The position numbers were made by a program, and so were the translations under genes. A stretch of 64,000 nt of DNA. It comes from Lentibacillus populi. Lineage in GTDB: Bacteria > Bacillota > Bacilli > Bacillales > Amphibacillaceae. Shown piece after piece: positions 52,005-62,062 of this stretch; positions within the stretch are counted from its first letter, which is position 1; every line of letters begins with the position of its first letter. The notes below the pieces were generated by a model, which worked only from the letters and a program-made list of their open reading frames with translations, did not search any database and was not told where the DNA came from. The stretch lies in NCBI GenBank assembly GCA_014642895.1, contig BMJD01000010.1, forward strand, positions 1-64,000, written 5' to 3'.

Positions 52005-52058
52005 ATGTGTAACTTGTCAGACTTTTGAACATATACAATCAATCTTGTCGTTCCAAGG

Positions 52059-52235
52059 TTACTCTTCTTGTTCTTTCAGTACACCTTCTCCTAATAAGTA
52101 GATAGCTAATGTAAAGATAATTGCCAGGGCAAGTGTATGAACAACGTTAAAAGGATTACCAGCCATACTGGACAGGATATAAGAAATAACACTGCCGACT
52201 GCCAATGCCCAAATGAACGTCCAAAAGAACCGCAT
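52059..52235 (-). CDS. DUF2929 family small membrane protein (YjzD-like)
   Basis: The 58-residue protein has two membrane helices (MRFFWTFIWALAVGSVISYILSS and NPFNVVHTLALAIIFTLAIYLL) and a short acidic tail, as in the DUF2929/YjzD family of bacilli. The start at 52235 has GAGGTG 8 bases upstream. In B. subtilis a gene of this family lies close to the med-fabH region as well. Function unknown. Confidence 0.78.
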   Translation of the reverse strand: MRFFWTFIWALAVGSVISYILSSMAGNPFNVVHTLALAIIFTLAIYLLGEGVLKEQEE

Positions 52236-52330
52236 CTGAAAACACCTCATTTTTTAACATTCTGCTTTTAGTTTACCAAATTGGCTAAAAAAATAAAAGT
52301 ATTTCTTTTACGTTATCACGTAGTGACGGG

Positions 52331-52532
52331 CTGTAATACACCCATCTCTAAGCGTGTCTAAACCAAAAATGGGAAGGTAGGAGATAAAGAGTTCGTAAAT
52401 TCCTGATTCGCTCACAACACTCTGTGGGGAGGGAAGGCAGGCTAAAATCGTCATGTCCGCATGCCTTCGCCTGTATTAGCACGCCCTGTCGCGTCGGCAG
52501 CCCCCACAGAATGAAGTTTCATTTTATGAATA
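52331..52532. repeat. IS200/IS605-like end sequences (possible non-autonomous element), copy 2
   Basis: CTGTAATACACCCATCTCTAAGCGTGTC at the left and GCCCCCACAGAATGAAGTTTCA at the right match the order of the 38370-38456 copy. Inside, TCTGTGGGG (52420-52428) and CCCCACAGA (52503-52511) are inverted arms. There is no transposase frame. The assignment to IS200/IS605-derived elements is tentative. Confidence 0.4.
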
Positions 52533-52562
52533 ATATAGTAATAAGGAACAGGGGGAAAGGCG

Positions 52563-53183
52563 ATGTCATTTCTTGTAACAAATTGTTTCGATTGGATTGG
52601 ATTTCATATTATCAATTATTTGGTTGAAAATGGTTATCAGGTAGATGGATTTGATAATACTGCTACAAATAAGAAAGAGAATTTGGCAATGATGGTTGGA
52701 CGAAATGATTTATTTTCCTTGTTGCAGGATAAAAAAGAATGCAGAGAACGTTATACAGCAATTATTATAAACGGATCAAATGGTCATGCATTGGATCTGA
52801 AGGCAGACAAAATGGTTAAATTATGTCGGGATGAAGCGAGGAAAGAAGGTGATGCCCAGTTGACAACGGTTATGCTCCCACTGCTGTTTGGTGAATGGAT
52901 GCCAATGAATGAGAAGGGGATGTACGCTCAAAATAGATTTGTACCATTTGATTCAGACGTATTCTTAAACGATGCCATTTATATTGAAGATTTTGTTCTT
53001 TGTCTGATGCAAATCATTCAATCCAATCATTTACCATCCTTTATCGAACTAAGGTCTGTAAAAGACAATAGGAAACTAGATAAGAACAGTAAACGGTTTA
53101 TCTTCCTTCGTGACATTAGACCTATCGAGAAGAATGTTAAAAAAGTGCAGGATCACTATAATAGATTTAAAACTATTTACTAA
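52563..53183 (+). CDS. degenerate epimerase/dehydratase-like protein (YjaV-like)
   Basis: The 206-residue protein begins SFLVTNCFDWIGFHIINYLVENGYQVDGFDN, the start of an extended short-chain dehydrogenase in which the Gly-x-x-Gly-x-x-Gly loop is TNCFDWIGFH, so NAD binding is doubtful. LPLLFGEWMPMNEKGMY near residue 104 is another family remnant. It lies directly before med, as yjaV does in B. subtilis. A regulatory or structural role in competence is possible but unproven. Confidence 0.75.
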   Translation: MSFLVTNCFDWIGFHIINYLVENGYQVDGFDNTATNKKENLAMMVGRNDLFSLLQDKKECRERYTAIIINGSNGHALDLKADKMVKLCRDEARKEGDAQLTTVMLPLLFGEWMPMNEKGMYAQNRFVPFDSDVFLNDAIYIEDFVLCLMQIIQSNHLPSFIELRSVKDNRKLDKNSKRFIFLRDIRPIEKNVKKVQDHYNRFKTIY

Positions 53184-53291
53184 TGTAATATAAATGTAAT
53201 CGGGAATAACGTTTACTGCTGGATGGTTAAACGCTACAATTAACATAGGGAGATGCCCGTACATCAATGTTCACGGATGGGAGTGCACACG

Positions 53292-54248
53292 TTGGAAAAG
53301 CGATACATCATAATCCTAATCGGTTTCATCATACTATTATCAGGCTGTAGTTCTTATTTTGACCAAGGCAAAATACAAAAAGCAGGCATGTTGGCAGAAA
53401 CCTCAATCCATGATCAAGCATGGGGAGCCAAGGGGTATAAGGGCCTACTCGCCATTCGTGATAAGTATGATGTTGATGTTTATTTTAAAGAGGGGATCAA
53501 AACAGAGCAGGACGTGGCAAATGCTGTGGATGAATTGGTCAACCATGGAGTAAACCTCATTTTTGGCCATAGCAGTGCATATGGGAAGTTCTTTGTCGAT
53601 ATTTCCCAGGAGTATCCAGATGTACAATTTGTTTATTTTAATGGTGGGTACTATGCGGATAATGTGATAAGTTTAAATTTTAATGCACATGCGATGGGTT
53701 ATTTTGGTGGAATGATTGCAGGAAAAATGACAAAAACAAATCAGGTTGCAATTGTTGCTGCATATGAATGGCAGCCCGAAATAGAAGGATTTTATGAAGG
53801 GGTGAAATATCAAAACCCCGATGCGGAAGTGCATATTGATTATGTTAATGATTGGAATGATGAAAAAAGCGCTTTGGAGAGTTTCGAGAAAATGCGTGAT
53901 GTGAATGCTGATGTTATTTATCCTGCTGGTGATGCCTTTAGTAGTGAAATGATTAAACTGGCAAGTAAAGATGGAATCTATGCGATTGGATACGTTTCCG
54001 ATCAGTCGGATATTGATGAAACGGCAGTATTGACAAGCACCGTTCAGCATGCAGACAAATTGTATGAGCTCATTGCCAAAAAGTTCAATAAAGGGGAACT
54101 CTCAGGCCAAATTTTAACATTTGATTTTCAGGATGATGCCATCTCATTAGGCAGGTTCAGCCCGGATGTCCCAGAAGAATTTCAGGAAAAGATAAAAGAT
54201 GCTATAGATGTTTATAAAAAAACTGGTATGCTGCCAAATGAGCGGTAA
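53292..54248 (+). CDS. med: BMP-family lipoprotein Med, positive regulator of comK
   Basis: The 318-residue product has a lipoprotein signal (ILIGFIILLSGC, lipobox LSGC) and a BMP/PnrA-type binding domain: MLAETSIHDQAWGAKGYKGL, VNLIFGHSSAYGKFF, GYFGGMIAGKM and the QVAIVAAYEWQPEIEGF segment. B. subtilis Med has 317 residues and raises ComK level. The start is TTG at 53292 with GGGAG 8 bases upstream; an in-frame ATG 13 codons earlier has no site and would bury the signal peptide. The small comZ gene that follows med in B. subtilis is not visible here. Confidence 0.9.
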   Translation: MEKRYIIILIGFIILLSGCSSYFDQGKIQKAGMLAETSIHDQAWGAKGYKGLLAIRDKYDVDVYFKEGIKTEQDVANAVDELVNHGVNLIFGHSSAYGKFFVDISQEYPDVQFVYFNGGYYADNVISLNFNAHAMGYFGGMIAGKMTKTNQVAIVAAYEWQPEIEGFYEGVKYQNPDAEVHIDYVNDWNDEKSALESFEKMRDVNADVIYPAGDAFSSEMIKLASKDGIYAIGYVSDQSDIDETAVLTSTVQHADKLYELIAKKFNKGELSGQILTFDFQDDAISLGRFSPDVPEEFQEKIKDAIDVYKKTGMLPNER

Positions 54249-54344
54249 CGGTGGGACTTAATTTGTGTGGTTCCTACCCGATTACAAACGTTGTTAATGG
54301 TTGACTCTCTTTTTCCCTTGCAACAGGGGGAAGAATGAATTAAA

Positions 54345-54363
54345 ATTAGTACCAAGTCATAAT
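54345..54363 (+). promoter_or_regulatory. FapR-operator-like site
   Basis: ATTAGTACCAAGTCATAAT has the TTAGTACC left half and a TAAT right end of FapR operators, the malonyl-CoA-sensing repressor sites before fabH-fabF in B. subtilis. A CATAAT -10 overlaps its right side. The fabH start is 277 bases downstream, with a repeat element in between. Confidence 0.6.
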
Positions 54364-54378
54364 AATTGATATTAGAGG

Positions 54379-54604
54379 TTGTTCAAAAACCACCAAATAA
54401 TAAGCGTAAACTCTGGAGTAGCCGATGTTGACTTGTCTTGCGGAGGCTGGTGTTGCACACTAGCCGCTGGGCACTGGAGCTGGACGTGGCTCTTCCTCGC
54501 AAAGCCTCCATACAGCTGCAAATTTATACTTTCTTTCTAGCAAACCCGGTACCCTGGATCTACAAGGCGACCTTCTAGGCGTTGATTTGGCAGCTTTTTG
54601 AAGA
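54379..54604. repeat. TTCAAAAAG-family element with nested dispersed-repeat fragment
   Basis: The left end TTGTTCAAAAACCACCAAAT, then AATAAGCG, matches the palindrome at 30862, and the right end reads GGCAGCTTTTTGAA. Inside, on the minus strand (about 54412-54510), lies the 5' part of the GC-rich dispersed repeat (CCACGTCCAGCTCCAGTGCC, CAGCGGCTAGTGTGCAACAC). The whole block occupies the fabH leader. Confidence 0.65.
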
Positions 54605-54639
54605 GCACTATTAACATTAGAATATAAGGGGATGGAGAT

Positions 54640-55578
54640 ATGAGTGCTGGTATACTAGGTACGGGTCATTATGTTCCGCCGAAAGTATTGACAAACAAAG
54701 ATTTGGAAAAAATGGTGGACACGAATGATGAATGGATCAAAACGAGAACAGGAATTGAAGAACGCAGAATAGCTGATGACGATACCGATACTTCAGATAT
54801 GGCCTTTTATGCGGCGGAAAATGCATTGGAAGAAGCAAACGTGCAACCAGAAGAACTTGATTTGATATTGGTTGCAACTGTAACACCTGATACACCTTTT
54901 CCATCTGTTGCATGCCGCCTGCAAGATCGGCTGGGGGCAACGAAAGCAGCGGCGATGGATGTAGGTGCAGCATGTTCCGGGTTTATGTATGCGTTGATCA
55001 CCGCCAAGCAATTTATCGAGACAAATGCCTACAAACACGTATTGGTCATAGGTGTAGAAAAGCTATCAAAAATAACCGATTGGAAGGATCGCAATACGTG
55101 TGTCCTTTTTGGTGATGGTGCAGGTGCAGCTGTCGTTGGTAAAGTATCGGAAGAAAAAGGAATATTATCGTTTGAATTAGGTTCTGACGGATCAGGCGGT
55201 AAATATTTATATCAGAATCCTGATAAATATTTGTTCCAAAACGGGCGTGAGGTATTCAAGTTTGCGGTTAGACAAATGCCTAAATCAGCGGTAAGTGTTA
55301 TTGAAAAAATTGGGTATCATAAAGAGGATGTTGATTATCTGATTCCTCATCAGGCAAACATACGAATCATGGAAGCTGCCCGGGAACGATTAGGCATTTC
55401 TGAAGATAAAATGGCAAAAACAATTAAGAAATATGGAAATACATCTGCAGCCTCTATTCCGATGGCCTTATCAGAAGCTGTAAAGAATGGTAGAATCAAG
55501 GATAACGACTTACTGGTATTAGTCGGCTTTGGTGGAGGACTAACATGGGGGTCCGTTGCATTACGTTGGGGGAAATAG
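54640..55578 (+). CDS. fabH: beta-ketoacyl-ACP synthase III FabH
   Basis: FabH starts fatty acid synthesis by condensing a short acyl-CoA with malonyl-ACP. The 312-residue protein has the catalytic triad in [13 protein letters not shown] (Cys about 112), PHQANIRIM (His about 238) and [12 protein letters not shown] (Asn about 268). Length and motifs are standard for the branched-chain-type enzymes of bacilli. fabF follows after 87 bases. GGGGATGGAG lies before the ATG. Confidence 0.96.
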   Translation: MSAGILGTGHYVPPKVLTNKDLEKMVDTNDEWIKTRTGIEERRIADDDTDTSDMAFYAAENALEEANVQPEELDLILVATVTPDTPFPSVACRLQDRLGATKAAAMDVGAACSGFMYALITAKQFIETNAYKHVLVIGVEKLSKITDWKDRNTCVLFGDGAGAAVVGKVSEEKGILSFELGSDGSGGKYLYQNPDKYLFQNGREVFKFAVRQMPKSAVSVIEKIGYHKEDVDYLIPHQANIRIMEAARERLGISEDKMAKTIKKYGNTSAASIPMALSEAVKNGRIKDNDLLVLVGFGGGLTWGSVALRWGK

Positions 55579-55665
55579 AGGAGAAAGATTCCGGGGAACC
55601 GGAGCGCCGTAATTTCCTAAACGTTTAAAATCAATTATAATGATAGGTGAGTAAAAGGACGAGGA

Positions 55666-56916
55666 GTGAATGACCAAATGGAGGAAAGAAGAGTTGTTGT
55701 GACCGGATTAGGAGCCATTTCTCCGTTAGGCAATGATGCTAAGACAACATGGGATAATCTTGTCGCCGGAAAATCCGGAATTGATTTTGTCACAAAAGTC
55801 AATAAAGATGATTTTCCGGCAAAGGTTGCTGCTGAAGTGAAAGATTTTGATCCATTGAACTATATTGATAAAAAAGAAACTCGTAAAATGGATCCATTCA
55901 CACAATACGCTGTTGCAGCAGCAAAAATGGCTGTGGAAGATGCAAATTTAAAAATCGATGAGGAAATCGCTGATCGTGTCGGCGTTTGGATCGGATCAGG
56001 AATTGGCGGCATGCAAACATGGGAGGATCAGCACAGAAAGTTTTTGGAAAAAGGCCCCAGACGAGTTAGTCCATTTTTTGTACCAATGATGATTCCGGAT
56101 ATGGCTGCAGGCCAAGTATCCATTCAATTGGGCGCAAAAGGAATTAATTCTTGTACGACTACAGCCTGTGCATCAGGCGCTAATTCCATCGGTGACGCAT
56201 TTAAAGTAATTCAGCGTGGTGGAGCGGATTATGTCATCGCCGGAGGTACCGAAGCGCCGATTTCGAATATGGCATTTGCCGGTTTTTGTTCGGCGAAGGC
56301 TTTATCGCTAAATAACGATCCACGAACTGCAAGCAGACCGTTTGATAAAAATCGTGATGGATTCGTTATGGGAGAAGGGGCTGGAATTTTGCTCCTGGAA
56401 ACGCTTGAATCGGCACAAAAGCGTGGCGCCCATATTTACGGTGAAATTGTTGGTTACGGTGCAACAGGGGATGCATACCACATTACAGCACCAGCACTTG
56501 ATGGCGAAGGTGCAGCAAGAGCGATGCAACAAGCATTGAATGATGCGGAGCTCTCCCCGGAAAATGTTGATTATATTAATGCACATGGCACAAGTACCAA
56601 CTTAAATGATAAATATGAAACGACTGCAATTAAACGCGTATTCGGTGAGCATGCTGGAAAGGTAGCTGTATCATCAACGAAATCCATGACCGGTCACCTG
56701 TTAGGTGCAGCAGGCGGAATTGAATCCGTTATTGCTGTAAAAGCAATTGATGACGATATTATACCAGCGACAATCAACTATGAAACACCAGATCCGGAAT
56801 GTGATTTGGATTATGTGCCGAATGAAGCACGTAAACAAAATGTAGAAGTTGTCATGAGCAATTCACTTGGTTTTGGCGGACACAATGTTGCATTGATTTT
56901 TAAAAAATATAAATAA
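55666..56916 (+). CDS. fabF: beta-ketoacyl-ACP synthase II FabF
   Basis: FabF elongates acyl-ACP chains. The protein (416 residues from the GTG at 55666) has the catalytic Cys in [14 protein letters not shown] (about 168), His in [11 protein letters not shown] (about 308), Lys in [16 protein letters not shown] and His in the same segment. The GTG has AAGGA 6 bases upstream; an ATG four codons later (55678, [12 protein letters not shown]) gives a start like that of B. subtilis FabF and is nearly as good. A terminator follows. Confidence 0.95.
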   Translation: MNDQMEERRVVVTGLGAISPLGNDAKTTWDNLVAGKSGIDFVTKVNKDDFPAKVAAEVKDFDPLNYIDKKETRKMDPFTQYAVAAAKMAVEDANLKIDEEIADRVGVWIGSGIGGMQTWEDQHRKFLEKGPRRVSPFFVPMMIPDMAAGQVSIQLGAKGINSCTTTACASGANSIGDAFKVIQRGGADYVIAGGTEAPISNMAFAGFCSAKALSLNNDPRTASRPFDKNRDGFVMGEGAGILLLETLESAQKRGAHIYGEIVGYGATGDAYHITAPALDGEGAARAMQQALNDAELSPENVDYINAHGTSTNLNDKYETTAIKRVFGEHAGKVAVSSTKSMTGHLLGAAGGIESVIAVKAIDDDIIPATINYETPDPECDLDYVPNEARKQNVEVVMSNSLGFGGHNVALIFKKYK

Positions 56917-56930
56917 GTTCTACGGATTAA

Positions 56931-56966
56931 AAAGAGGCTGACCAGTGATCTGGTTGGTCTTTTTTT
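56931..56966 (+). terminator. terminator of fabH-fabF
   Basis: AAAGAGGCTGACCAG, a TGAT loop and CTGGTTGGTCTTTTTTT form a stem with one bulge and a T-run, 15 bases after fabF. Confidence 0.85.
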
Positions 56967-57080
56967 ACTAGCAAGAAAAATGAAGAAGGCTGTGAATGTG
57001 AACCGGGTGGTGGTAACTATCAAGCGGAAAAGCGGGAATATAGGCCCCAGGAGAGAACATCAACTGGAGATGCAGGGACA

Positions 57081-57480
57081 CCAGCCGGAAAACAGAAATA
57101 CCAACCGGAGAACGGAAATATCGACCGGAGAGCAGAAATATCGACCGGAGAACGGAAACATCAACCGAAGAACGGAAACATCAACCGAAGAACGGAAACA
57201 TCAACCGGAGAACGGAAATATCGACCGGAGAACGGAAACATTAACCGGAGAGCAGAAACATCAACCGGAGAACGGAAACATCAACCGGAGAACGGAAACA
57301 TCAACCGGAGAACGGAAACATCAACCGGAGAACGGAAACATCAACCGGAGAGCAGAAATATCAACCGGAGAACGGAAACATCAACCGGAGAGCAGAAACA
57401 TCGACCGGAGAACGGAAACATCAACCGGAGAGCAGAAATATCGACCGGAGAACGGAAACATCAACCGGAGAGCAGAAACA
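57081..57480 (+). repeat. 20-bp minisatellite, 20 units
   Basis: Exactly twenty consecutive 20-base units follow the consensus TCAACCGGAGAACGGAAACA with no gap or insertion. Variation is almost only A/G and C/T at a few fixed places (TCGACCGG, AGCAGAA, AAATA). One or two degenerate units precede it (57041-57080). Since 20 is not a multiple of 3, an open frame through it repeats every 60 bases; I regard it as non-coding. Confidence 0.95.
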
Positions 57481-57602
57481 TGAACGCATTCTTGCTATAG
57501 CATTCAGGAACGAAAACATGAAAATGGACAACCCTATCATGTATTTCGGTCCACAAGCATAAACTGAATTAAAACGAATGGACAAGCGTGGGTGGGATGG
57601 AC

Positions 57603-57809
57603 ATGTTTTATTTGTTTCTCTTTTTATTGGGGTTTGGACTGGCTGTTTCCGGTGGTGTGACCATTGTTGCATATTCCAATTTTTTGCCGGCAGGATTAGG
57701 CTGGATTGATTATTTTATCTTCCTTAAAGGACGACCGGAATGTTACTTTTTACCAATTGGGTTTATCCTTATGGCGATTGCCATTTATCGATATCCAAAC
57801 ACACATTGA
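57603..57809 (+). CDS. small hypothetical membrane protein
   Basis: A 68-residue protein with two membrane helices (MFYLFLFLLGFGLAVSGGVTI and FLPIGFILMAIAIYRY) joined by a loop with GLGWIDYFIFLKGRPEC. Such proteins occur in bacilli near yjbA, but I cannot name the family. The start at 57603 is chosen because GGTGGG lies 7 bases upstream; an ATG two codons earlier is also possible. It follows the minisatellite by 120 bases. Confidence 0.65.
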   Translation: MFYLFLFLLGFGLAVSGGVTIVAYSNFLPAGLGWIDYFIFLKGRPECYFLPIGFILMAIAIYRYPNTH

Positions 57810-57982
57810 ACAGAATCGGGAATTTACGGGGTGTTTATCGTTCACCTTCACGTCTTTAGTTTACTCACGCTTGGAGATGGTGGTATGATGACCCGTTAAT
57901 CCGTGATAAAAATCCCAGAATATTTTTCTAACATGATGGTCATAATGTATGGTAAATGTTAGTTGAAAAGTGAGGGTTGTTT

Positions 57983-58744
57983 ATGTTGTATTTGCACGAT
58001 GTGTGGGTGAATTGGTTTGAAGGGGAGGAGAATGGGTATAATGTATGTTATTTTCACGAATGGCGGAAGGAAGATGGGATCGAATTGCTTGATCAAGTAC
58101 CGCTCTTGTACATAAATGAAGATTTATACAACTATATTGAAAATGATATGCATGATTTACCAAAACCAATGCTTGATTGCATATATAAACGTGCATATAT
58201 TCGAAAAGGACAGGAGCGTACCGTACTGGATTATGCCTGTGTAGTTACGGATGGAACGGATATCATTGCAATGGATACAATCGGTTATCAGATTCCAATT
58301 CGTAAAAGCAGATTAATACCGAGGCAAGAACAGCTTGTCTTTGATATGATCGAAAACACGAAAAAACAATCATTTAAATTTGATGGGGATTTGTATAAAA
58401 AAGAATATCATATGCTATCCATGCCGCCAGAGCTTGTCTTCGGATTAACAAGACGGGAGCGGCAGCTGAAACAGTTGCTGATGATGGCGCTTGATCAGTT
58501 ACATACAGCAAATAACCTGGAAGAATTGCGCTATTGGCTGACGGAATGGAACCCAAAAAAATACCCATATATTCGTTATATGGATGAGGAAAAGGTTTGG
58601 CAAGCTTTATATAATGGTGTCAAACATGGCTGGAGCAGCGCCCATGAAGACCTGTGCGGAAAAATGATTAAAGGTCAGCCGTTTTTGGAAAAAATGTGGG
58701 AACTGGAACAAAGTCAGGAACAAAATACGTCGAAGCAGAAATAA
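57983..58744 (+). CDS. yjbA: YjbA family protein (DUF3603)
   Basis: The 253-residue soluble protein begins [20 protein letters not shown], almost the same as the start of B. subtilis YjbA, and has [17 protein letters not shown] and [20 protein letters not shown] segments. Function is unknown. The ATG at 57983 has GAGGG 6 bases upstream. It is convergent with trpS, again as in B. subtilis. Confidence 0.92.
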   Translation: MLYLHDVWVNWFEGEENGYNVCYFHEWRKEDGIELLDQVPLLYINEDLYNYIENDMHDLPKPMLDCIYKRAYIRKGQERTVLDYACVVTDGTDIIAMDTIGYQIPIRKSRLIPRQEQLVFDMIENTKKQSFKFDGDLYKKEYHMLSMPPELVFGLTRRERQLKQLLMMALDQLHTANNLEELRYWLTEWNPKKYPYIRYMDEEKVWQALYNGVKHGWSSAHEDLCGKMIKGQPFLEKMWELEQSQEQNTSKQK

Positions 58745-58785
58745 AGAGGGCGGAACTCAGAGGCAAAAACGAAAAAAATAGCGGT

Positions 58786-58826
58786 AAAAACACTTGGCTA
58801 AATTTTAGTCAAGTGTTTTTCTTTTT
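58786..58826. terminator. bidirectional terminator between yjbA and trpS
   Basis: AAAAACACTTG and CAAGTGTTTTT form a stem with A and T flanks between two convergent genes. Confidence 0.88.
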
Positions 58827-58845
58827 ACGTTCAACTTTTAGTATC

Positions 58846-59871
<1,026 letters not shown>

Positions 59872-60081
59872 TTAAAAAAGTCCATTTATCCCTGCGTAAA
59901 GGGACGAATGAACCGCGGTGCCACCCTAATTATTCTGCTAGACGCAGAATCACTTTATAAAAAATAAGCTCCAAAGCCCAGTTCCAAATTGCCATGGTGC
60001 TTGTTTTCACCAGCCACAAGCTCTCTAAAAAACCAGCGGGCAATTGTACTTTATCTTTTTCATTGCTATGATATTGACTTT
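59872..60081 (-). promoter_or_regulatory. T-box riboswitch of trpS
   Basis: On the minus strand the leader has the T-box AGGGTGGCACCGCGG (59913-59928), whose TGGC can pair with the tRNA-Trp acceptor end, a stem I region with AGAGAGC and GTGAAAACAAGC, and a TGG codon in the specifier region (GAACTGGGC). A terminator (CATTCGTCCCT / AGGGATAAATG, then TTTTTT) follows at 59872-59910. Uncharged tRNA-Trp should stabilise the antiterminator and allow trpS transcription. Confidence 0.93.
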
Positions 60082-60087
60082 TTTATT

Positions 60088-60116
60088 ATTATATAGATCC
60101 GTTGGTTGAAATGCAA
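60088..60116 (-). promoter_or_regulatory. sigma-A promoter of trpS
   Basis: TTGCAT (60111-60116), a 17-base spacer and TATAAT (60088-60093) on the minus strand lie just upstream of the T-box leader. Spacing is ideal and the -10 is perfect. Confidence 0.85.
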
Positions 60117-60174
60117 GATGAAACTCCTTAAACGTCTTTCATCTTGTGGCGAAGAACAAATCATGATGGTAGAT

Positions 60175-60460
60175 CCCGAGAAAAGTCACTCATGGAAGAG
60201 ATGAAAGTCCAAATGCGCTGCTGGAACCCGAGAAAAGTCACTCATGGAAGAGATGAAAGCCTAAATGCGCTGCTGAAACCCGAGAAAAGTCACTCATGGA
60301 AGAGATGAGAGCCCAAACGCGCTGCTGGAACCCAAGAAAAGTCACTCATAGAAGAGATGAAAGCCTAAATGAGATGGTGTAGCCAGTAAGAAGTCACTCA
60401 TCGATATGATGAAAACCTCAAATATGTTCTTCAATCCACTAAAAAGTCCTTCATTTTGAT
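60175..60460. repeat. 52-base tandem repeat array
   Basis: Units beginning CCCGAGAAAAGTCACTCATG start at 60175, 60227, 60279 and 60331, exactly 52 bases apart. Two diverged units follow (about 60383 and 60435: GTAAGAAGTCACTCATCGA and CTAAAAAGTCCTTCATT). It fills the gap between the trpS promoter and the NERD gene. Confidence 0.9.
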
Positions 60461-60503
60461 TATGAGGGACTAGAGGGAACTTATAGCGTTAGAAATCTAA
60501 ATC

Positions 60504-61412
60504 TTATTCGTAGTATGTCCATTGATGAACCCCTACAATATTAAAATTGGTTGCTAGAATTCTTCTTATTGTCTTTTTTGATTGTACCACTTGGCACCAA
60601 TCATGAATGATATTGGTTGTAATCTTTTCATTGGGGAATAGAATCTTAAATTCTTTAACACTTCTCATTACAGCGTCTGTAACCGGCTCTCCATTCCCAC
60701 ATTCGTGACAAATACATTTCCTTTTCTCAACAGATAAGTTAAATGAATGACATTTAGAACAAGTAATCCCCTTTCGTAGTTCGTCATAATAGAAAGAAGG
60801 TATTTGCTTATATGGAGAATCGGTATTATTTAACGACAATAATTGATCTGCAACTTTTTTATGTTTTTCCGACAATTTCGAAGGTATTGCATTAAAATTT
60901 TCGATGTATTGATTAACTTGGGTTGGAAAAATAATTGGTTTATCTAGAGGTGCTTGGTATAAGGTGAATTTCGGATTAATAAAAACAACGGAAGCATCTA
61001 TTTGAGGGTTGAATCCGATGCTGAGGAGTAATTGACGCAGTAAGGATTCGCTTCTACCTAACTGGTACAGAGGATTAATTACTTCTACTTTAGGGTTCCT
61101 TTTGAATAGCTTATCCGATTCGTAATAATAATCGCCTTCATAGTTTTTTACCTCATAAAAGTAAATCTTTCCATGTGCAATAATGAGGGAATCAATTTGG
61201 AAGGTAGTATTATTTACTTTTAGTAACAAATCATTTAATATCAAGCATTCACACTGAAGATTTTCTGTTAAGGCATCAAATAGCACCTCTCCTTCGTAAC
61301 CTTTGTTTAGATTAAAATAGTGCTGCTTATCCTTTCTAGGTAAATTCTTTCGCTCGTTCAATAATTCCAGAATTATTAATTCGTTAGACATAGTACGCGG
61401 TTTATAAAACAT
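60504..61412 (-). CDS. NERD-domain nuclease-like protein with C-terminal zinc ribbon
   Basis: The 302-residue protein has a NERD domain: KGYEGEVLFDALTENL near residue 40, TTFQIDSLIIAHGKIYFYEVKNYEGDYYYE, where Asp, Glu and the Glu-Val-Lys form the nuclease-like core, and NPLYQLGRSESLLRQLL. The C-terminal part has CSKCHSF and CICHECG, a four-to-five-cysteine zinc ribbon. The substrate is unknown. The gene is clearly more AT-rich than trpS and mqo beside it, which suggests acquisition. The start at 61412 follows GGATGTGG; an ATG three codons earlier is also possible. Confidence 0.85.
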   Translation of the reverse strand: MFYKPRTMSNELIILELLNERKNLPRKDKQHYFNLNKGYEGEVLFDALTENLQCECLILNDLLLKVNNTTFQIDSLIIAHGKIYFYEVKNYEGDYYYESDKLFKRNPKVEVINPLYQLGRSESLLRQLLLSIGFNPQIDASVVFINPKFTLYQAPLDKPIIFPTQVNQYIENFNAIPSKLSEKHKKVADQLLSLNNTDSPYKQIPSFYYDELRKGITCSKCHSFNLSVEKRKCICHECGNGEPVTDAVMRSVKEFKILFPNEKITTNIIHDWCQVVQSKKTIRRILATNFNIVGVHQWTYYE

Positions 61413-61728
61413 AGTCCACATCCTTTTTATTTATAGAGTCCCAGTCTATTAAAATTTGAAATAGATGGAATGAAAAATATATAAGTTCTGTTTGAATCAC
61501 TATAAGATGGTGCCAGTCTAGAATGGGAATATCTACTTTGCTTCATACTATTGAAGGAGTTTTAAGTAACGCATGATGAAACGATTGCGAGGCTAATAAA
61601 TCAGCGTATTCAATTAGATAGGAAGATTAGGAATTAGAATAGAAACTTAAAAAAGAAGAGAATAATCACTTGGATTATATAGTAATTTCTATAATAATGC
61701 AATCAAAGGTTTTGTGGTTATGTGACAC

Positions 61729-61886
61729 ATGAACCGCGGCGCCACCCTAATTACTCTGCTGGACACAGAATTACTTTATAAAAATTTAGCTCCAAAGCCC
61801 AATTTTCCAAATTACCATGGTACTTGTTTGCACCAGCTCCCTAAAAATCCAACGGGCAATTGTACTTTATCTTTTTCATTGCTATA
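61729..61886 (-). pseudogene. orphan T-box leader copy without terminator or synthetase gene
   Basis: This stretch matches the trpS T-box leader (59908-60070) along its whole length at roughly 80-85% by eye, including AGGGTGGCGCCGCGG (one change), the acceptor-pairing TGGC, and the Trp-like specifier context. After the T-box the sequence diverges and no terminator hairpin with T-run is seen. The next minus-strand gene is the NERD gene, 317 bases away. It is probably the remnant of a duplicated trpS locus. The rest of the 61413-62062 gap holds no gene. Confidence 0.75.
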
Positions 61887-62062
61887 TCGTATGCATTTGA
61901 TTTCTCACTTTTTTTCAGCTTTTAAATAACTTATGGTATAATTGTAATACAATATAATATGGTTAGAAAAGATGTATAACTAGGTTGCGCCCTGACTTGT
62001 TAACGTATGAGCAGGAGCGCTTGCTTTCTTTGTGCAAATTTTAAGATGTAAGGAAGGTAAAT

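Noticed and set aside
52563-53183. Truncated epimerase pseudogene
   Set aside because: The frame is intact, and a similar reduced protein (YjaV) precedes med in B. subtilis, so it is probably a real gene with altered function.
57081-57480. Possible CRISPR array
   Set aside because: Units are contiguous 20-mers with no unique spacers, and no cas genes are near.
56980-57483. 167-codon open frame (MKKAVNVNRVV...) through the minisatellite
   Set aside because: The frame is open only because the 20-base unit repeats without stops in all forward frames. There is no good ribosome site, and the peptide is a monotonous Asn-Arg-Thr-Glu-Gly repeat.
60175-60460. Possible CRISPR array with 52-base units
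   Set aside because: The whole 52-base unit repeats; there are no variable spacers.
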